A DNA stretch of 64,000 bases, from contig CAITND010000054.1 of NCBI GenBank assembly GCA_903893625.1, positions 1-64,000 of the forward strand, in the 5' to 3' direction. Origin of the DNA: an uncultured Oscillatoriales cyanobacterium (GTDB taxonomy: Bacteria > Cyanobacteriota > Cyanobacteriia > Cyanobacteriales > Microcoleaceae). Shown here piece after piece: positions 16,479 to 26,385 of this stretch; the first letter of the stretch is position 1; each line of letters starts with the position of its first letter. The notes under the pieces were generated by a model that saw only the letters and a program-made list of their open reading frames with translations, was not told where the DNA came from and did no database searches. The translations under genes and the position numbers were made by a program.

Positions 16479-16817
16479 TTAAGCAGCAATAGAAACAGCA
16501 GTTCTGGAATTTTCAATCAGATCAATGGTTGCTTTTAGCGTTGCTAAATCTTCGGCTTCAAACCAACAATTCATCAGATGATCGTAAGCTTCCCAGGTTT
16601 GAGTAATTTCCTGATCATACCAGATGAACCAGTCTCGATAAAGTTCTCCCTGATCAATATCAGGACAAAGTGAAAGCCATTCATCTCCGGTAAAGGTTTC
16701 CATGCTTTCTATAATTCGTTGTAGATCGGAAACAGTTAAGGAAGGAGTATAAAAGTTAGAAAAATTTTCAGTAGACTTAGAAATAAAAGTGTCCGGGAAG
16801 TTAAGATTAGATTTCAT
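16479..16817 (-). CDS. Hypothetical protein
   Basis: A 112-residue acidic, tryptophan-rich protein of unknown function. The N-terminal 30 residues look unstructured. Helical segments follow, with SLTVSDLQRIIESMETF, DEWLSLCPDIDQGELYRDWFIWYDQ and WEAYDHLMNCWFEAEDLATL. There is no signal peptide or membrane helix. It is convergent with the OYE gene and isolated. I do not recognise a family. Confidence 0.7.
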   Translation of the reverse strand: MKSNLNFPDTFISKSTENFSNFYTPSLTVSDLQRIIESMETFTGDEWLSLCPDIDQGELYRDWFIWYDQEITQTWEAYDHLMNCWFEAEDLATLKATIDLIENSRTAVSIAA

Positions 16818-17203
16818 GTTTAGAAGCCTGACTCGATGTTTTTACTCTACCGAGATTTACCCGATTCTGGCTTGGGGGAATGTGACACTATTTCAACCCT
16901 AACAGTTCGGGGTTATACCCTTGACAAAGCCAATATCAGAAGATTAAGCTTAAGTTAACCGGGAGCAGTAGACGGTTCGAGAAATGGCACAGTCATCTCG
17001 TTCATGTAGGGAAAAACAGTCTGCGGTTTTAGTGGTTTCTGACGAGTCAATCCGCCATCAGGACAAAATACAGATCACAACCAGGGAAGAGAGGAAAACA
17101 CGGTTAACTGGGTTGTGTGGGGTGTCATGGGATGTAACCCTTCTGAGCATCACAGAGTAACCGATGATGGAAAGGAATTGTTATCATTAAACCGTGTTGT
17201 CCT
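16818..17203. other. Intergenic region without a clear gene
   Basis: About 390 bases. A 58-codon frame from 16984 to 17160 on the plus strand is open, but it has no convincing ribosome site and no family resemblance. The rest holds no repeat or hairpin that I can name. Confidence 0.5.
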
Positions 17204-17329
17204 TTATGCAACTGCTACCTCAACGTCCCTGGTTTCGGGTTTCACAACAATCCATTTTCCCGTTTCGGGATCACGGTAGGCGACGAAAGGGTTGGGGCGC
17301 AGTTCTTTGCTCGAAGATTGAGTTGCCAT
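17204..17329 (-). CDS. Small conserved-type hypothetical protein, 41 residues
   Basis: A 41-residue product with a low-complexity start (MATQSSSKEL), then RPNPFVAYRDPETGKWIVVK and an acidic/valine tail. The PFVAYRDPETGKW core looks like a compact beta hairpin and resembles short conserved cyanobacterial proteins I have seen, though I cannot name it. The frame has clean protein-like codon use and an isolated start (17329). A weak GGA stands about 11 bases upstream. The function is unknown. Confidence 0.7.
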   Translation of the reverse strand: MATQSSSKELRPNPFVAYRDPETGKWIVVKPETRDVEVAVA

Positions 17330-17539
17330 AGGTCAGCATTCCAAAGACTTAGCCTTATCTTTAAAATTGTGCCATTTATCTTTGGGGTTTACCGTGATAT
17401 TATCCTGATCTGATTGTGAGTTTGATCAGGGGTTTTGGGTGATGAGAGACACAAGAATTGAGTGATTTGCGCCATGTTAATGTAATAATTAGTATTACAA
17501 TATCAATCAAATGTTCAAGCTATTTGAAAAAAGTAGAAG

Positions 17540-19381
17540 ATGAAAACCAATTTTATATTATCTCCCAATTCTTATGATTTAATTTCATCTCAAAAATTTT
17601 CTGCTGAATTTAAGCAGACGGCTTTTCTCTTGATTCAAGAATTTAAAAATCAATCTTTGAGATCATTTTTAAAAGAAAAATTTGAAATCTCAGAAAAAGA
17701 ATTCAATGCTATAAATGTAAAATTTAAAGAATCAATTCAGGAATTTATAGCCACTCGGAATAAAAGTTTTGGGGTTTTTTATACCCCTTTTAATATTGCA
17801 GATAAAATTATATCCAAAATAAAAATAGAAAGTAATTTTTCTTATTTAGAACCCAGCGTTGGCACAGGTAACTTTATCATACTTCTGATTGAAAAAATCC
17901 GGCAAACTCTACCTAATGTCTCTCTGGATAACCTCCTAGAATCTATTTATGGATTTGATATTGATTATGAAGCTATAGAGATTTGTAAGTTAAGAGTTCT
18001 TCTTCATTTAGAACCTTATTATTTTATTGATCAGATGACTTATAATAAGCTCAATTTTCATGTTACAGATTTTACTGTAAAAGCTCCAGTTGGATTTCAT
18101 TTTTTAAATAATTTTAATAGCATCTATCAAGATAGTCCACAAGTTTTAGAAATAAAAAATAGTAAAAAATTTGATTATATTTTTGGAAATCCACCTTTTA
18201 TTACATTTTATGGGCGCAGAAGTAAAAAATTATTAGAAAGTCATCGAAAATATTACTTAGACCATTATGAGTTTATACCGAGTTCAGTTATGAATGGTAA
18301 ACTCAACTCTTATATGTTTTTTATAGAACAGGGCTTAAACTTATTAAATAAAAATGGTCATTTGATCTATTTACTTGATAATTCCATATATGAAACATCG
18401 GGTGAGCATATTCGCAAATGGATTATAGCTAATTTTCAAATTCATTCCATTACTCAAGGATTCAGTGATTTTGATAACGTCTGTAGTGGTCAAACAATTT
18501 GGCATATTATTCAATGTAAACCTGAAACTGAAATGATTTTAGAAAATCATAATAGTGAGCAAAAACCCATTCAAAAAATCAATCAATATACTTATCTCAA
18601 TAGTTTTGAATGCAAAATTGATTTTCAACAAGATAATTTAATTATTGATCAATTTAAGAAATATAAAAACATTGATTATTATTTTCCCGGAAAATCGATC
18701 AGAACTTGTTGTATGTTGTTAAATTTGACGAATCAATTTTTAGTAACGCAAGAAGAATATAAACAAGATAAATCGGGTTTAATTATGCCTTATCTTGAAG
18801 GAGGTAAGTCCTTATCTCATCCCGATGAACCGTTTAAATTTGAAAAATATATTAAGTATGATTATCAATTACAACTGGACATTAGCGAGGAAATTAGAAA
18901 GCAATTAGAGCAAGAAGGTGTTAAAAATAAAAAGCGTATTGGTTTAGGTAAACTAGAGGTGTACAAAGCTCCCAAAATATTTATTAGGCAATCTTCCAAT
19001 AAACTGATAGCAAAATTTACAACTGAAAATTTTATGGCTAATAATAGCCTCTATATATTAACTCCTATTTACTCTAATTTTAGTTTTGATATTTGGGAAG
19101 ATATTTTAATCTATACGGAAAGGTTACTCTGTTCAACTTTATACTCCTATCTTGCTCATCAATTAAAAGTTATCAGAAAAAATGTTAAACAACAACCTCA
19201 AATAAAAATTAGTGATCTGAAACAGCTTCCTTTTGTACTAGATACTCACAGCGATTTTTTTACGAGAATTATAGCAATTAATCCTATCAATAGATCAAAA
19301 ATAGATTCTATAATTTATGAAAATTTTTGTCTAACTGAAGAGGAGATTAAGAAGATAGAGTCTTTTGTACAATCTGTTTAA
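17540..19381 (+). CDS. Type II DNA N6-adenine methyltransferase
   Basis: A 613-residue methyltransferase of the TaqI/Eco57I-like gamma class: the SAM-binding motif I comes first (LEPSVGTGNF, 103-112) and the catalytic NPPF later (217-220). The preceding RNKSFGVFYTPFNIADKI is the usual motif X region. The C-terminal third is the target recognition domain. It probably protects host DNA from the endonuclease encoded tail-to-tail with it. The gene is very AT-rich with many AAA/TTA codons, unlike the flanking genes, which suggests horizontal transfer. The recognition site is unknown. Confidence 0.9.
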   Translation: MKTNFILSPNSYDLISSQKFSAEFKQTAFLLIQEFKNQSLRSFLKEKFEISEKEFNAINVKFKESIQEFIATRNKSFGVFYTPFNIADKIISKIKIESNFSYLEPSVGTGNFIILLIEKIRQTLPNVSLDNLLESIYGFDIDYEAIEICKLRVLLHLEPYYFIDQMTYNKLNFHVTDFTVKAPVGFHFLNNFNSIYQDSPQVLEIKNSKKFDYIFGNPPFITFYGRRSKKLLESHRKYYLDHYEFIPSSVMNGKLNSYMFFIEQGLNLLNKNGHLIYLLDNSIYETSGEHIRKWIIANFQIHSITQGFSDFDNVCSGQTIWHIIQCKPETEMILENHNSEQKPIQKINQYTYLNSFECKIDFQQDNLIIDQFKKYKNIDYYFPGKSIRTCCMLLNLTNQFLVTQEEYKQDKSGLIMPYLEGGKSLSHPDEPFKFEKYIKYDYQLQLDISEEIRKQLEQEGVKNKKRIGLGKLEVYKAPKIFIRQSSNKLIAKFTTENFMANNSLYILTPIYSNFSFDIWEDILIYTERLLCSTLYSYLAHQLKVIRKNVKQQPQIKISDLKQLPFVLDTHSDFFTRIIAINPINRSKIDSIIYENFCLTEEEIKKIESFVQSV

Positions 19382-20033
19382 CTGTATCAAAATTATTACT
19401 TAAATTTCTGAGATCGGATTCTACTTTCTTCTTTTTTCTCTCTAAAGACTGTTGTAGTTTTTCTTGTAATAAATCAATAAACTCTAAAAGACTTCTTTTT
19501 TCAGGATGAACAGCATAATTAACCTGTAACTGATTATTCGGTTGAATCCGAAAACTATGATGAATATCTTTTAACATAAAAACATGAACCATTTTTCCTT
19601 GTGGTGTTTCTACAAATTGCATCCCTGTTCCTTGAGAACGATATGCAATTTGGCAATAGAGAGCAAAATAATTACCTTCTTTAAAAAAATCTAAAAACTT
19701 TTTGTAAGTTCCCATATCTGGATTACTATCATTATGCTTAAGATTAGTTGCTTTAATATCTATCCAAACTAATTCTTGGTCAAGGGGGGAAATTTCATAT
19801 ATAAACTTCAGATCATAAGGATTTTTCGTGTTATCTGGTGGAGAAACTTTAACTTCTTTAAAGGCTGCTAAATTTGAAGTTTTTTTAACAAACATAGCTT
19901 CTAATTCATAACTAATTTCTGCTCCTCCTCTAGTGCTAACTGCAATAGGTAAGGTGGGATTTTCTTGAATAATCTGCTCAAATATAGCAGTGACTTGATT
20001 AATAATAACCGCTTCTTTTTGCTGCCAATCCAT
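19347..20033 (-). CDS. Probable type II restriction endonuclease, PD-(D/E)XK
   Basis: A 228-residue protein converging on the methyltransferase gene; the two 3' ends overlap by 35 bases. A PD-(D/E)XK active site is visible: D74 (NPYDLKF) and D92-I-K94 (WIDIKATN), with an acidic helix before them (SYELE, 41-45). The C-terminus is a lysine-rich coiled-coil-like helix. It is similarly AT-rich to its partner. Function is inferred from the active-site pattern, the size and the neighbouring methyltransferase; I do not recognise a named enzyme. Confidence 0.78.
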   Translation of the reverse strand: MDWQQKEAVIINQVTAIFEQIIQENPTLPIAVSTRGGAEISYELEAMFVKKTSNLAAFKEVKVSPPDNTKNPYDLKFIYEISPLDQELVWIDIKATNLKHNDSNPDMGTYKKFLDFFKEGNYFALYCQIAYRSQGTGMQFVETPQGKMVHVFMLKDIHHSFRIQPNNQLQVNYAVHPEKRSLLEFIDLLQEKLQQSLERKKKKVESDLRNLSNNFDTVKQIVQKTLSS

Positions 20034-20120
20034 AATTTATTTTTTGAGTTTAACTTGAAAAATATCAATATTAATATATCATAGAAGAACAAAAATCAGA
20101 ATAATTTTAACTAAAGAAAT

Positions 20121-20150
20121 AATCATAGCCTGCGATCGCAGGCTATGATT
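20121..20150. terminator. 30-bp perfect palindrome centred on HIP1
   Basis: AATCATAGCCTGCGA is followed directly by its exact complement, so the GCGATCGC octamer lies at the centre. It stands between the start of the endonuclease gene and the end of adhE, about 94 bases beyond the adhE stop, and could act as a transcription terminator or a protein site. Confidence 0.6.
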
Positions 20151-20170
20151 TCAAGTCTTAAAGCTGAATG

Positions 20171-20237
20171 AGAAACCGGGTTTCTGGTTCTGATCTCGGT
20201 TAGTTAGAATTCAGTTATGTTGAGAAACCCGGTTTCT
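20171..20237. repeat. Paired GAAACCGGGTTTC palindrome element, copy A
   Basis: Two 15-base palindromes (AGAAACCGGGTTTCT and AGAAACCCGGTTTCT) are separated by 37 bases. The element starts 7 bases after the adhE stop codon. Four related copies occur in the window, all just beyond stop codons. Confidence 0.85.
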
Positions 20238-20243
20238 GTATCT

Positions 20244-22913
20244 TTAACCGCCAATCATCATCGGTTGAGGGTCAAAGGTGGGGAAAATGCGATCGCCATT
20301 GTAATCGGCTGAGACTAAAGGATGACCATAATAGGCATCAATTAATAGTTGTTTCAAGTCCTTAATTAAAGGATAACGAGGATTGGCCCCAGTACATTGA
20401 TCATCAAAGGCTTGATCAGCAACTTCATCTAATTTAGCCAGAAATTCAGCTTCAGTTTTATCCGTTAAAACCTCTTGAATAGAAGCCGGAATTCCCACTT
20501 GACGTTTTAATTCTTCGATGGCTAAAATCAACCGATCTACTTTTTCATCTTCCGTTTCTCCTCCTAACCGCAGATAATCGGAAATCCGAGAATAGCGCCA
20601 TTTCGCATTCGGATATTTATACTGGGAGAAAGTCGCTTGTTTGAACGGAACATCGGTGGCATTATAACGAATGACATAACTAATTAATAGGGCATTCGCT
20701 AACCCGTGTGGGATATGAAATGTTCCGCCTAATTGGTGGGCTAAGGAGTGACAAATCCCTAAAAATCCATTCGCAAATGCCATCCCTGCCATCGTAGACG
20801 CATAGTGCATTTTTTCCCGTGCTTTGGGATCATTTGCCCCATTGTGATAGGAACTGGGCAGGTATTTAAAGATTAATCGAATCGCTTCTAAGGCTAACCC
20901 ATTGGTATATTCTGAAGCTAACACTGAAACATAAGATTCTAAGGCGTGGGTTAGGGCATCAACGCCCCCGAAAGAGGTTAAACTTTTGGGCATATTTAAC
21001 ACTAATTCCGGGTCAACAATTGCCATATTTGGCGTTAACGCATAGTCCGCCAAGGGATATTTAATATTCGTCCGGCGGTCTGTTACTACTGCAAAAGGAG
21101 TGACTTCTGAACCCGTTCCCGATGTGGTGGGAATAGCAACTAACATCGCTTTTTTGCCTAAAGGTGGCAGTTCATAAACCCGTTTACGAATATCCATAAA
21201 CCGCATGGCTAACCCTTCAAATTCAATATCGGGGTGTTCATACATCAGCCACATAATTTTAGCCGCATCCATCGGAGAACCGCCACCAATGGCAATAATG
21301 ACATCGGGTTTAAACGTATTCATTAAGGTTAATCCCCGTTGTACCGTATCTAAAGACGGGTCGGGTTCAACATCGTAGAACACATCATATTTGACTCCAA
21401 TTTCCTCTAAGACTTCTTCGAGAGAATTGGTAATTCCCAAATCAAATAAGGGCTTATCGGTGACAATAAATGCTCGTTCTTTTCCGGCTAATTCTCGAAT
21501 CGCAACGGGTAATGATCCATATTTGAAATAGATTTTGGGAGGAATCCGAAACCAGAGCATATTTTCTCGGCGTTCTGCAACGGTTTTAATATTCAGTAAA
21601 TGCCGAGGTTCAACGTTTTCGCTAATTGAATTACCGCCCCAAGTGCCACATCCTAACGTTAAAGAAGGGTCAAGACGGAAGTTATAAATATCGCCAATAG
21701 CTCCTTGAGAAGAGGGCGTATTAATTAAAACCCGTGCTGTTTGAACGGTATCTTCAAACCGTTTAATATGGTCAATATTACTGGGAGAAGTGTATAAAGC
21801 AGCAGTATGTCCCCGTCCGCCCAACTGTACTAAAGTATCAGCTTTAGCAACGGCATCCTCGAAATTTGTAGCCCGATACATGGCTAAAATCGGGGAAAGT
21901 TTTTCATGGGAAAAGGGATCATTTTCGTCAACGTCTATGCCTTCTCCAATAATTACTCGTGTTTCTTCGGAGAGGCTAATCCCTGCTAAGGCAGCTAATT
22001 TTTGTACGGGTTGACCGACAATTTCCCCATTCAAATGTCCGTTAATAAAAATTACCTTTGCCATACGTTCCCGTTCTTCAGGAGTTAGGAAATAGGCCCC
22101 TCGCAGGGTAAATTCCTGCTTGACTTCTTCATAAACAGAATCAACCACAATCACTGATTGTTCACTGGCACAAATCATGCCATTATCGAAGGTTTTACTA
22201 ATAATAATTGAGGAAACGGCCATTTTAATATGGGCGGTATCATCAATTAAAGCCGGGGTATTACCCGCACCGACTCCCAAGGAGGGATTACCGGAAGAAT
22301 AGGCTGCCCGTACCATTCCTGGCCCCCCGGTGGCTAAAATCAGTTTAATATCATGGTGCTGCATTAACGCTTGGGAGAGGGGAACTGTCGGTTCATCAAT
22401 CCAGCCAATAATATCTTCTGGGGCACCTGCTGCGACGGCTGCATCCAGAACAATTTTAGCGGCGGCGGCAGTACAGTGTTTAGCGCGGGGATGGGGGGAG
22501 AAAATAATCCCGTTACGGGTTTTAAGGGCAATTAAAGCTTTGAAAATAGCCGTTGATGTCGGGTTTGTGGTGGGAACAATTCCGGCTAAAATTCCGACGG
22601 GTTCGGCAATTTTTTGAAAGCCAAAGGATTTGTCTTGTTCAATGACCCCACAGGTTTTTTCATGTTTATATTTGTTGTAAATAATTTCGGAGGCAAAGTG
22701 ATTTTTAATCACTTTATCCTCTACAACCCCCATTTCGGTTTCTTCTACAGCCATTTTTGCTAAGGGAATTCGCGCTGCATTTGCTGCAAGAGCCGCTTTT
22801 TTAAAAATGTAGTCTACCTGTTCTTGGGTATAGCTGGCATACTTTTCTTCTGCCGCTTTCACACGCTTGATCAATGCTTCAAGTTGATCAATATTTGTAA
22901 CTTTATCAATCAT
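20244..22913 (-). CDS. adhE: Bifunctional acetaldehyde-CoA/alcohol dehydrogenase
   Basis: An 889-residue fermentation enzyme that reduces acetyl-CoA to acetaldehyde and then ethanol, using two NADH. The N-terminal aldehyde dehydrogenase (about 1-440) has the catalytic Cys248 in GMICASEQS. The C-terminal iron-dependent alcohol dehydrogenase (about 450-870) has the NAD-binding GGGSPMDAAK and the metal ligands in HALESYVS and in GICHSLAHQLGG..HIPHG. The family forms spirosomes and is active in the dark under anoxia. It is divergent from an acyl-CoA synthetase gene. The length is normal and no motif is damaged. Confidence 0.96.
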   Translation of the reverse strand: MIDKVTNIDQLEALIKRVKAAEEKYASYTQEQVDYIFKKAALAANAARIPLAKMAVEETEMGVVEDKVIKNHFASEIIYNKYKHEKTCGVIEQDKSFGFQKIAEPVGILAGIVPTTNPTSTAIFKALIALKTRNGIIFSPHPRAKHCTAAAAKIVLDAAVAAGAPEDIIGWIDEPTVPLSQALMQHHDIKLILATGGPGMVRAAYSSGNPSLGVGAGNTPALIDDTAHIKMAVSSIIISKTFDNGMICASEQSVIVVDSVYEEVKQEFTLRGAYFLTPEERERMAKVIFINGHLNGEIVGQPVQKLAALAGISLSEETRVIIGEGIDVDENDPFSHEKLSPILAMYRATNFEDAVAKADTLVQLGGRGHTAALYTSPSNIDHIKRFEDTVQTARVLINTPSSQGAIGDIYNFRLDPSLTLGCGTWGGNSISENVEPRHLLNIKTVAERRENMLWFRIPPKIYFKYGSLPVAIRELAGKERAFIVTDKPLFDLGITNSLEEVLEEIGVKYDVFYDVEPDPSLDTVQRGLTLMNTFKPDVIIAIGGGSPMDAAKIMWLMYEHPDIEFEGLAMRFMDIRKRVYELPPLGKKAMLVAIPTTSGTGSEVTPFAVVTDRRTNIKYPLADYALTPNMAIVDPELVLNMPKSLTSFGGVDALTHALESYVSVLASEYTNGLALEAIRLIFKYLPSSYHNGANDPKAREKMHYASTMAGMAFANGFLGICHSLAHQLGGTFHIPHGLANALLISYVIRYNATDVPFKQATFSQYKYPNAKWRYSRISDYLRLGGETEDEKVDRLILAIEELKRQVGIPASIQEVLTDKTEAEFLAKLDEVADQAFDDQCTGANPRYPLIKDLKQLLIDAYYGHPLVSADYNGDRIFPTFDPQPMMIGG

Positions 22914-23525
22914 TATACGTCCCCCCTGTTTAGGGTTAGATTCAGGTTGTTGTGCTGTTACTTTATATCATAATCGGTTTTATTTGTTTTGGAATCTGAG
23001 TGTCATCAACTCAACAGAATTTTAATAGAAATTTCGACGAACAGGAGAGGGAAAGCTCGGCTACGGAAAGGTTTCATAAAAGATCGGGGTCGAGAACCGT
23101 CGTCTTCTATGATCTTCCGGGGGCAAAAATTAAGATATTTTTTAGATTTTAAGTTTAATTTTTCTTAAGAAAATGTCATCTTTGACTCCTGATTTCTCAT
23201 TTTCGATGGAAAAGGGTATTCTCGGATGGATGCCCTGGAAAACCTGGTAAATCGAACTCGGATGCCCTTTTTGGAGAGTTAATTGTTTCAGAATTTTCTC
23301 AGAATCATCATACTTTTTAACTTAATTTTATTATCGGGGTTGGGTTCAGTTCCCATCAATCCTCCTGAATCTACCCCCTCAAATCTTGAAATTTTATAAG
23401 GATCGAGTATTTTTACTGGATTTAGATTATAATGGAAAGGAAGATAAGCTGAAATAACGTGCTTAAAACTGCAAAATTTCTTGTTATTTTTTCCTCGTTC
23501 CAGTTACCCGTATAAGGAGTGGTGT
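22914..23525. other. Divergent intergenic region of the fermentation locus
   Basis: About 610 bases that must carry both promoters. Near 23429 the sequence TATAAT is followed by GGAAAGGAAG, a possible -10 element for the acyl-CoA synthetase gene. No other gene or clear repeat is seen. The stretch 23060-23130 can form a weak hairpin around CGGGGTCGAGAACC. Confidence 0.5.
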
Positions 23526-26273
23526 ATGCAAACCACAGCAACACGAATCGCTGACCCAGCCCATGATGTATTACGCTACGAACATCAATCCCTGAATGCT
23601 ATTTTTAACCCCAAAACAGTTGCTGTTATTGGGGCAACGGAAAAACCGAATAGTGTCGGTAGAACCCTCCTCTGGAATTTAATTAGCAATCCCTTTGGAG
23701 GCACGGTTTTTCCCGTTAATCGCCATCGCAATAGTATTTTAGGAATCAAAGCCTATCCAAGTATTAAAGACACCCCGGAACCTGTTGATTTAGCTATTAT
23801 TGCTACCCCGGCTGCCAGTGTTCCGGCTGTAGTTCAAGAGTGTGTCGAGGCGGGCGTTCAAGGCGTTATTATTCTATCGGCTGGATTCAAAGAAATCGGG
23901 CAAAAAGGCGTAGAATTAGAACAGAAAATTTTGCAAATTGCTCAGTCGAGTAAAATGCGAATTATCGGCCCCAACTGTTTAGGATTAATGAATCCGTTAA
24001 CGGGACTTAATGCCACCTTTGCTAATGCTATGGCAAAACCGGGCAACGTGGGATTTATTAGTCAAAGTGGCGCTTTATGTACATCTATTTTAGATTGGAG
24101 TTTCCGAGAAAACGTTGGGTTTAGTGCCTTCGTTTCTATCGGTTCAATGTTAGATATTGGTTGGGGAGATTTAATTTATTATTTAGGCAATGATCCCCAC
24201 ACCGAAAGTATAGTTATTTATATGGAATCCATCGGGGATGCCCGATCTTTTTTATCGGCGGCGCGAGAAGTTGCTTTAACGAAACCAATTATTGTGATTA
24301 AAGCCGGACGTACAGAAGCCGCTGCCAAAGCCGCTGCTTCCCACACGGGGGCAATGGCTGGAAGTGATGATGTTTTAGATGCCGCCTTTAGACGCTGTGG
24401 CATCTTACGGGTGTATCATATTGCTCATCTATTTTCGATTGCAGAACTCCTCAGTAAACAACCCCGTCCCAAAGGGCCACGGCTCACGATTTTAACCAAT
24501 GCTGGCGGGCCAGGGGTATTAACAACGGATACCTTAATTGGGGAAGGAGGAACCCTTGCTCAACTCTCCTCCGAAACCCTTGAAGCCCTGAATCAAGTTT
24601 TACCTCCCCAATGGAGTCATAATAACCCGATTGATATTTTAGGGGATGCTGACCCCGAACGGTATGCCAAAGCCTTTGATATTGTGGTGCAAGATCCCAA
24701 CAGCGATGGCATTATCGTGATTTTAACCCCCCAAGCCATGACTGATCCCACCAAAACGGCGGAACAGTTGAAATATCGCTGTATGAAAATGCCCAATAAA
24801 CCGATTTTAGCGAGTTGGATGGGGGGCGCGGATGTCGCATCGGGAATCAAAGTTCTCAATCAAGCCAATATTGCCACCTTTTCCTATCCCGACTCGGCGG
24901 TACGGATGTTTAACTATATGTGGCGCTACACCTACAATTTAAAAGGCTTGTATGAAACCCCCAGTCTACCCAAAGCCACTGAAGATGATAGTCTCGTTTG
25001 TGATTGTGTTCAACATCTGATTACCTCTGTTTTAGCAGAAGGACGAACACTTTTAACTGAATTTGAATCCAAACGCCTGCTCTCAGCCTATGGGATTCCG
25101 ACTGTTCAAACCTCTATCGCCTCTAATATAGATGCAGCCGTTAATGCAGCCGAACAGCTAGGGTATCCCGTCGTATTAAAACTGTTATCAAAAACAATTA
25201 CCCACAAAACTGATGTCGGTGGAGTACAACTCAACCTTGATACTCCAGAAGCCGTGCGCCAAGCCTACACCGCCATTGAAACTTCCGTCAGGGAACAAGT
25301 GGGGGCAGAACATTTCCAAGGGGTGACGGTACAACGGATGATCAAATTAGAAGGCTATGAATTGATTATTGGTAGTAGCCTCGACCCGCAATTCGGCCCC
25401 GTGTTGTTATTTGGCATGGGGGGACAATTGGTGGAAGTATTTAAAGATCGCTCCTTGGCTTTGCCTCCTTTAAATACCACCCTTGCCCGGCGGATGATGG
25501 AGCAAACGAAAATTTATAAAGCCCTATTAGGGGTACGGGGACGGCTTCCGGTGGATATGGAAGCCTTAGAACAGTTATTAGTCCGGTTTTCTAATTTAGT
25601 GGTGGAACAACCTTGGATTAAGGAAATTGATATTAACCCCTTGTTGGCATCGGAAAACGAGTTAATCGCCTTAGATGCGCGAGTGGTGTTACATTCCCCA
25701 GAGACGAAACCGGAAGATTTACCCAAACCTACCATTCGTCCCTATCCGCGACAATATATTACCCATTGGGTATCCAATAAAGGAATAGCAATTACCATCC
25801 GGCCCATTCGTCCTGAAGACGAACCCCTAATGGTCAAGTTCGATGAAAGTTTATCTGAGGAAAGCGTTTATCTCCGTTATGCTCATCTGGTGAAACTCAG
25901 TTCTCGGATTACCCATGAACGGTTATCGCGGCTGTGTTTTATTGATTATGACCGGGAAATGGCATTAGTGGCAGAAGCTCAACATCCCGAAACCGGAAAA
26001 CCTCAAATTATTGGGGTCGGGCGTCTGAGTAAAGGCTATGGTAATGATGAGGTGGAATTTTCCTTACTGGTTAGTGATAGTTACCAACGTCAAGGCATTG
26101 GGACGGAGTTACTGCGACAACTGCTGAATATTGGCTGTCGGGAGAAAATGCCTCTAATTTTTGCCGAAATTCTCAGCGATAATCGAATTATGCAAAATAT
26201 TTGCGAGCAATTAGGGTTTACATTAAATCGGATAATTGGTGAACCGATGGTTAGGGCGGAAATTCAATTGTAA
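23526..26273 (+). CDS. ADP-forming acyl-CoA synthetase fused to a GNAT acetyltransferase
   Basis: A 915-residue fusion. Residues about 20-480 are the CoA-binding and ligase domains of NDP-forming acetyl-CoA synthetase; [14 protein letters not shown] is the Rossmann start and H273 in SHTGAMAGS matches the phospho-accepting histidine. Residues about 510-735 form the ATP-grasp part ([19 protein letters not shown]). Residues about 755-910 are a GNAT domain ([13 protein letters not shown], acetyl-CoA loop). The layout is that of Pat-type protein lysine acetyltransferases; here the histidine is retained, so ligase activity is possible. I chose ATG 23526, with AAGGAG 8 bases upstream, over 23481. 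It is divergent from adhE. Confidence 0.92.
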   Translation: MQTTATRIADPAHDVLRYEHQSLNAIFNPKTVAVIGATEKPNSVGRTLLWNLISNPFGGTVFPVNRHRNSILGIKAYPSIKDTPEPVDLAIIATPAASVPAVVQECVEAGVQGVIILSAGFKEIGQKGVELEQKILQIAQSSKMRIIGPNCLGLMNPLTGLNATFANAMAKPGNVGFISQSGALCTSILDWSFRENVGFSAFVSIGSMLDIGWGDLIYYLGNDPHTESIVIYMESIGDARSFLSAAREVALTKPIIVIKAGRTEAAAKAAASHTGAMAGSDDVLDAAFRRCGILRVYHIAHLFSIAELLSKQPRPKGPRLTILTNAGGPGVLTTDTLIGEGGTLAQLSSETLEALNQVLPPQWSHNNPIDILGDADPERYAKAFDIVVQDPNSDGIIVILTPQAMTDPTKTAEQLKYRCMKMPNKPILASWMGGADVASGIKVLNQANIATFSYPDSAVRMFNYMWRYTYNLKGLYETPSLPKATEDDSLVCDCVQHLITSVLAEGRTLLTEFESKRLLSAYGIPTVQTSIASNIDAAVNAAEQLGYPVVLKLLSKTITHKTDVGGVQLNLDTPEAVRQAYTAIETSVREQVGAEHFQGVTVQRMIKLEGYELIIGSSLDPQFGPVLLFGMGGQLVEVFKDRSLALPPLNTTLARRMMEQTKIYKALLGVRGRLPVDMEALEQLLVRFSNLVVEQPWIKEIDINPLLASENELIALDARVVLHSPETKPEDLPKPTIRPYPRQYITHWVSNKGIAITIRPIRPEDEPLMVKFDESLSEESVYLRYAHLVKLSSRITHERLSRLCFIDYDREMALVAEAQHPETGKPQIIGVGRLSKGYGNDEVEFSLLVSDSYQRQGIGTELLRQLLNIGCREKMPLIFAEILSDNRIMQNICEQLGFTLNRIIGEPMVRAEIQL

Positions 26274-26279
26274 TTTACT

Positions 26280-26345
26280 AGAAACCGGGTTTCTGCAATT
26301 ACTTTTGTTTCTCAACCGAGAGATAAGTTAAGAAACCCGGTTTCT
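26280..26345. repeat. Paired GAAACCGGGTTTC palindrome element, copy B
   Basis: This is a 66-base element starting 7 bases after the stop of the acyl-CoA synthetase gene. It is almost identical to the copy at 28285-28350, including the spacer TTTGTTTCTCAACCGAGAGA. Confidence 0.88.
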
Positions 26346-26385
26346 GAATTTCCGTGAATGCAAACCTTTATAATGTAAAAACCAT

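Noticed and set aside
16960-17000. tRNA T-arm-like GGTTCGA
   Set aside because: No matching acceptor, D or anticodon arms around it.
16984-17160. 58-codon frame starting MAQSSRSCREKQSAV
   Set aside because: No family resemblance, no convincing ribosome site and mixed composition; not supported as a gene.
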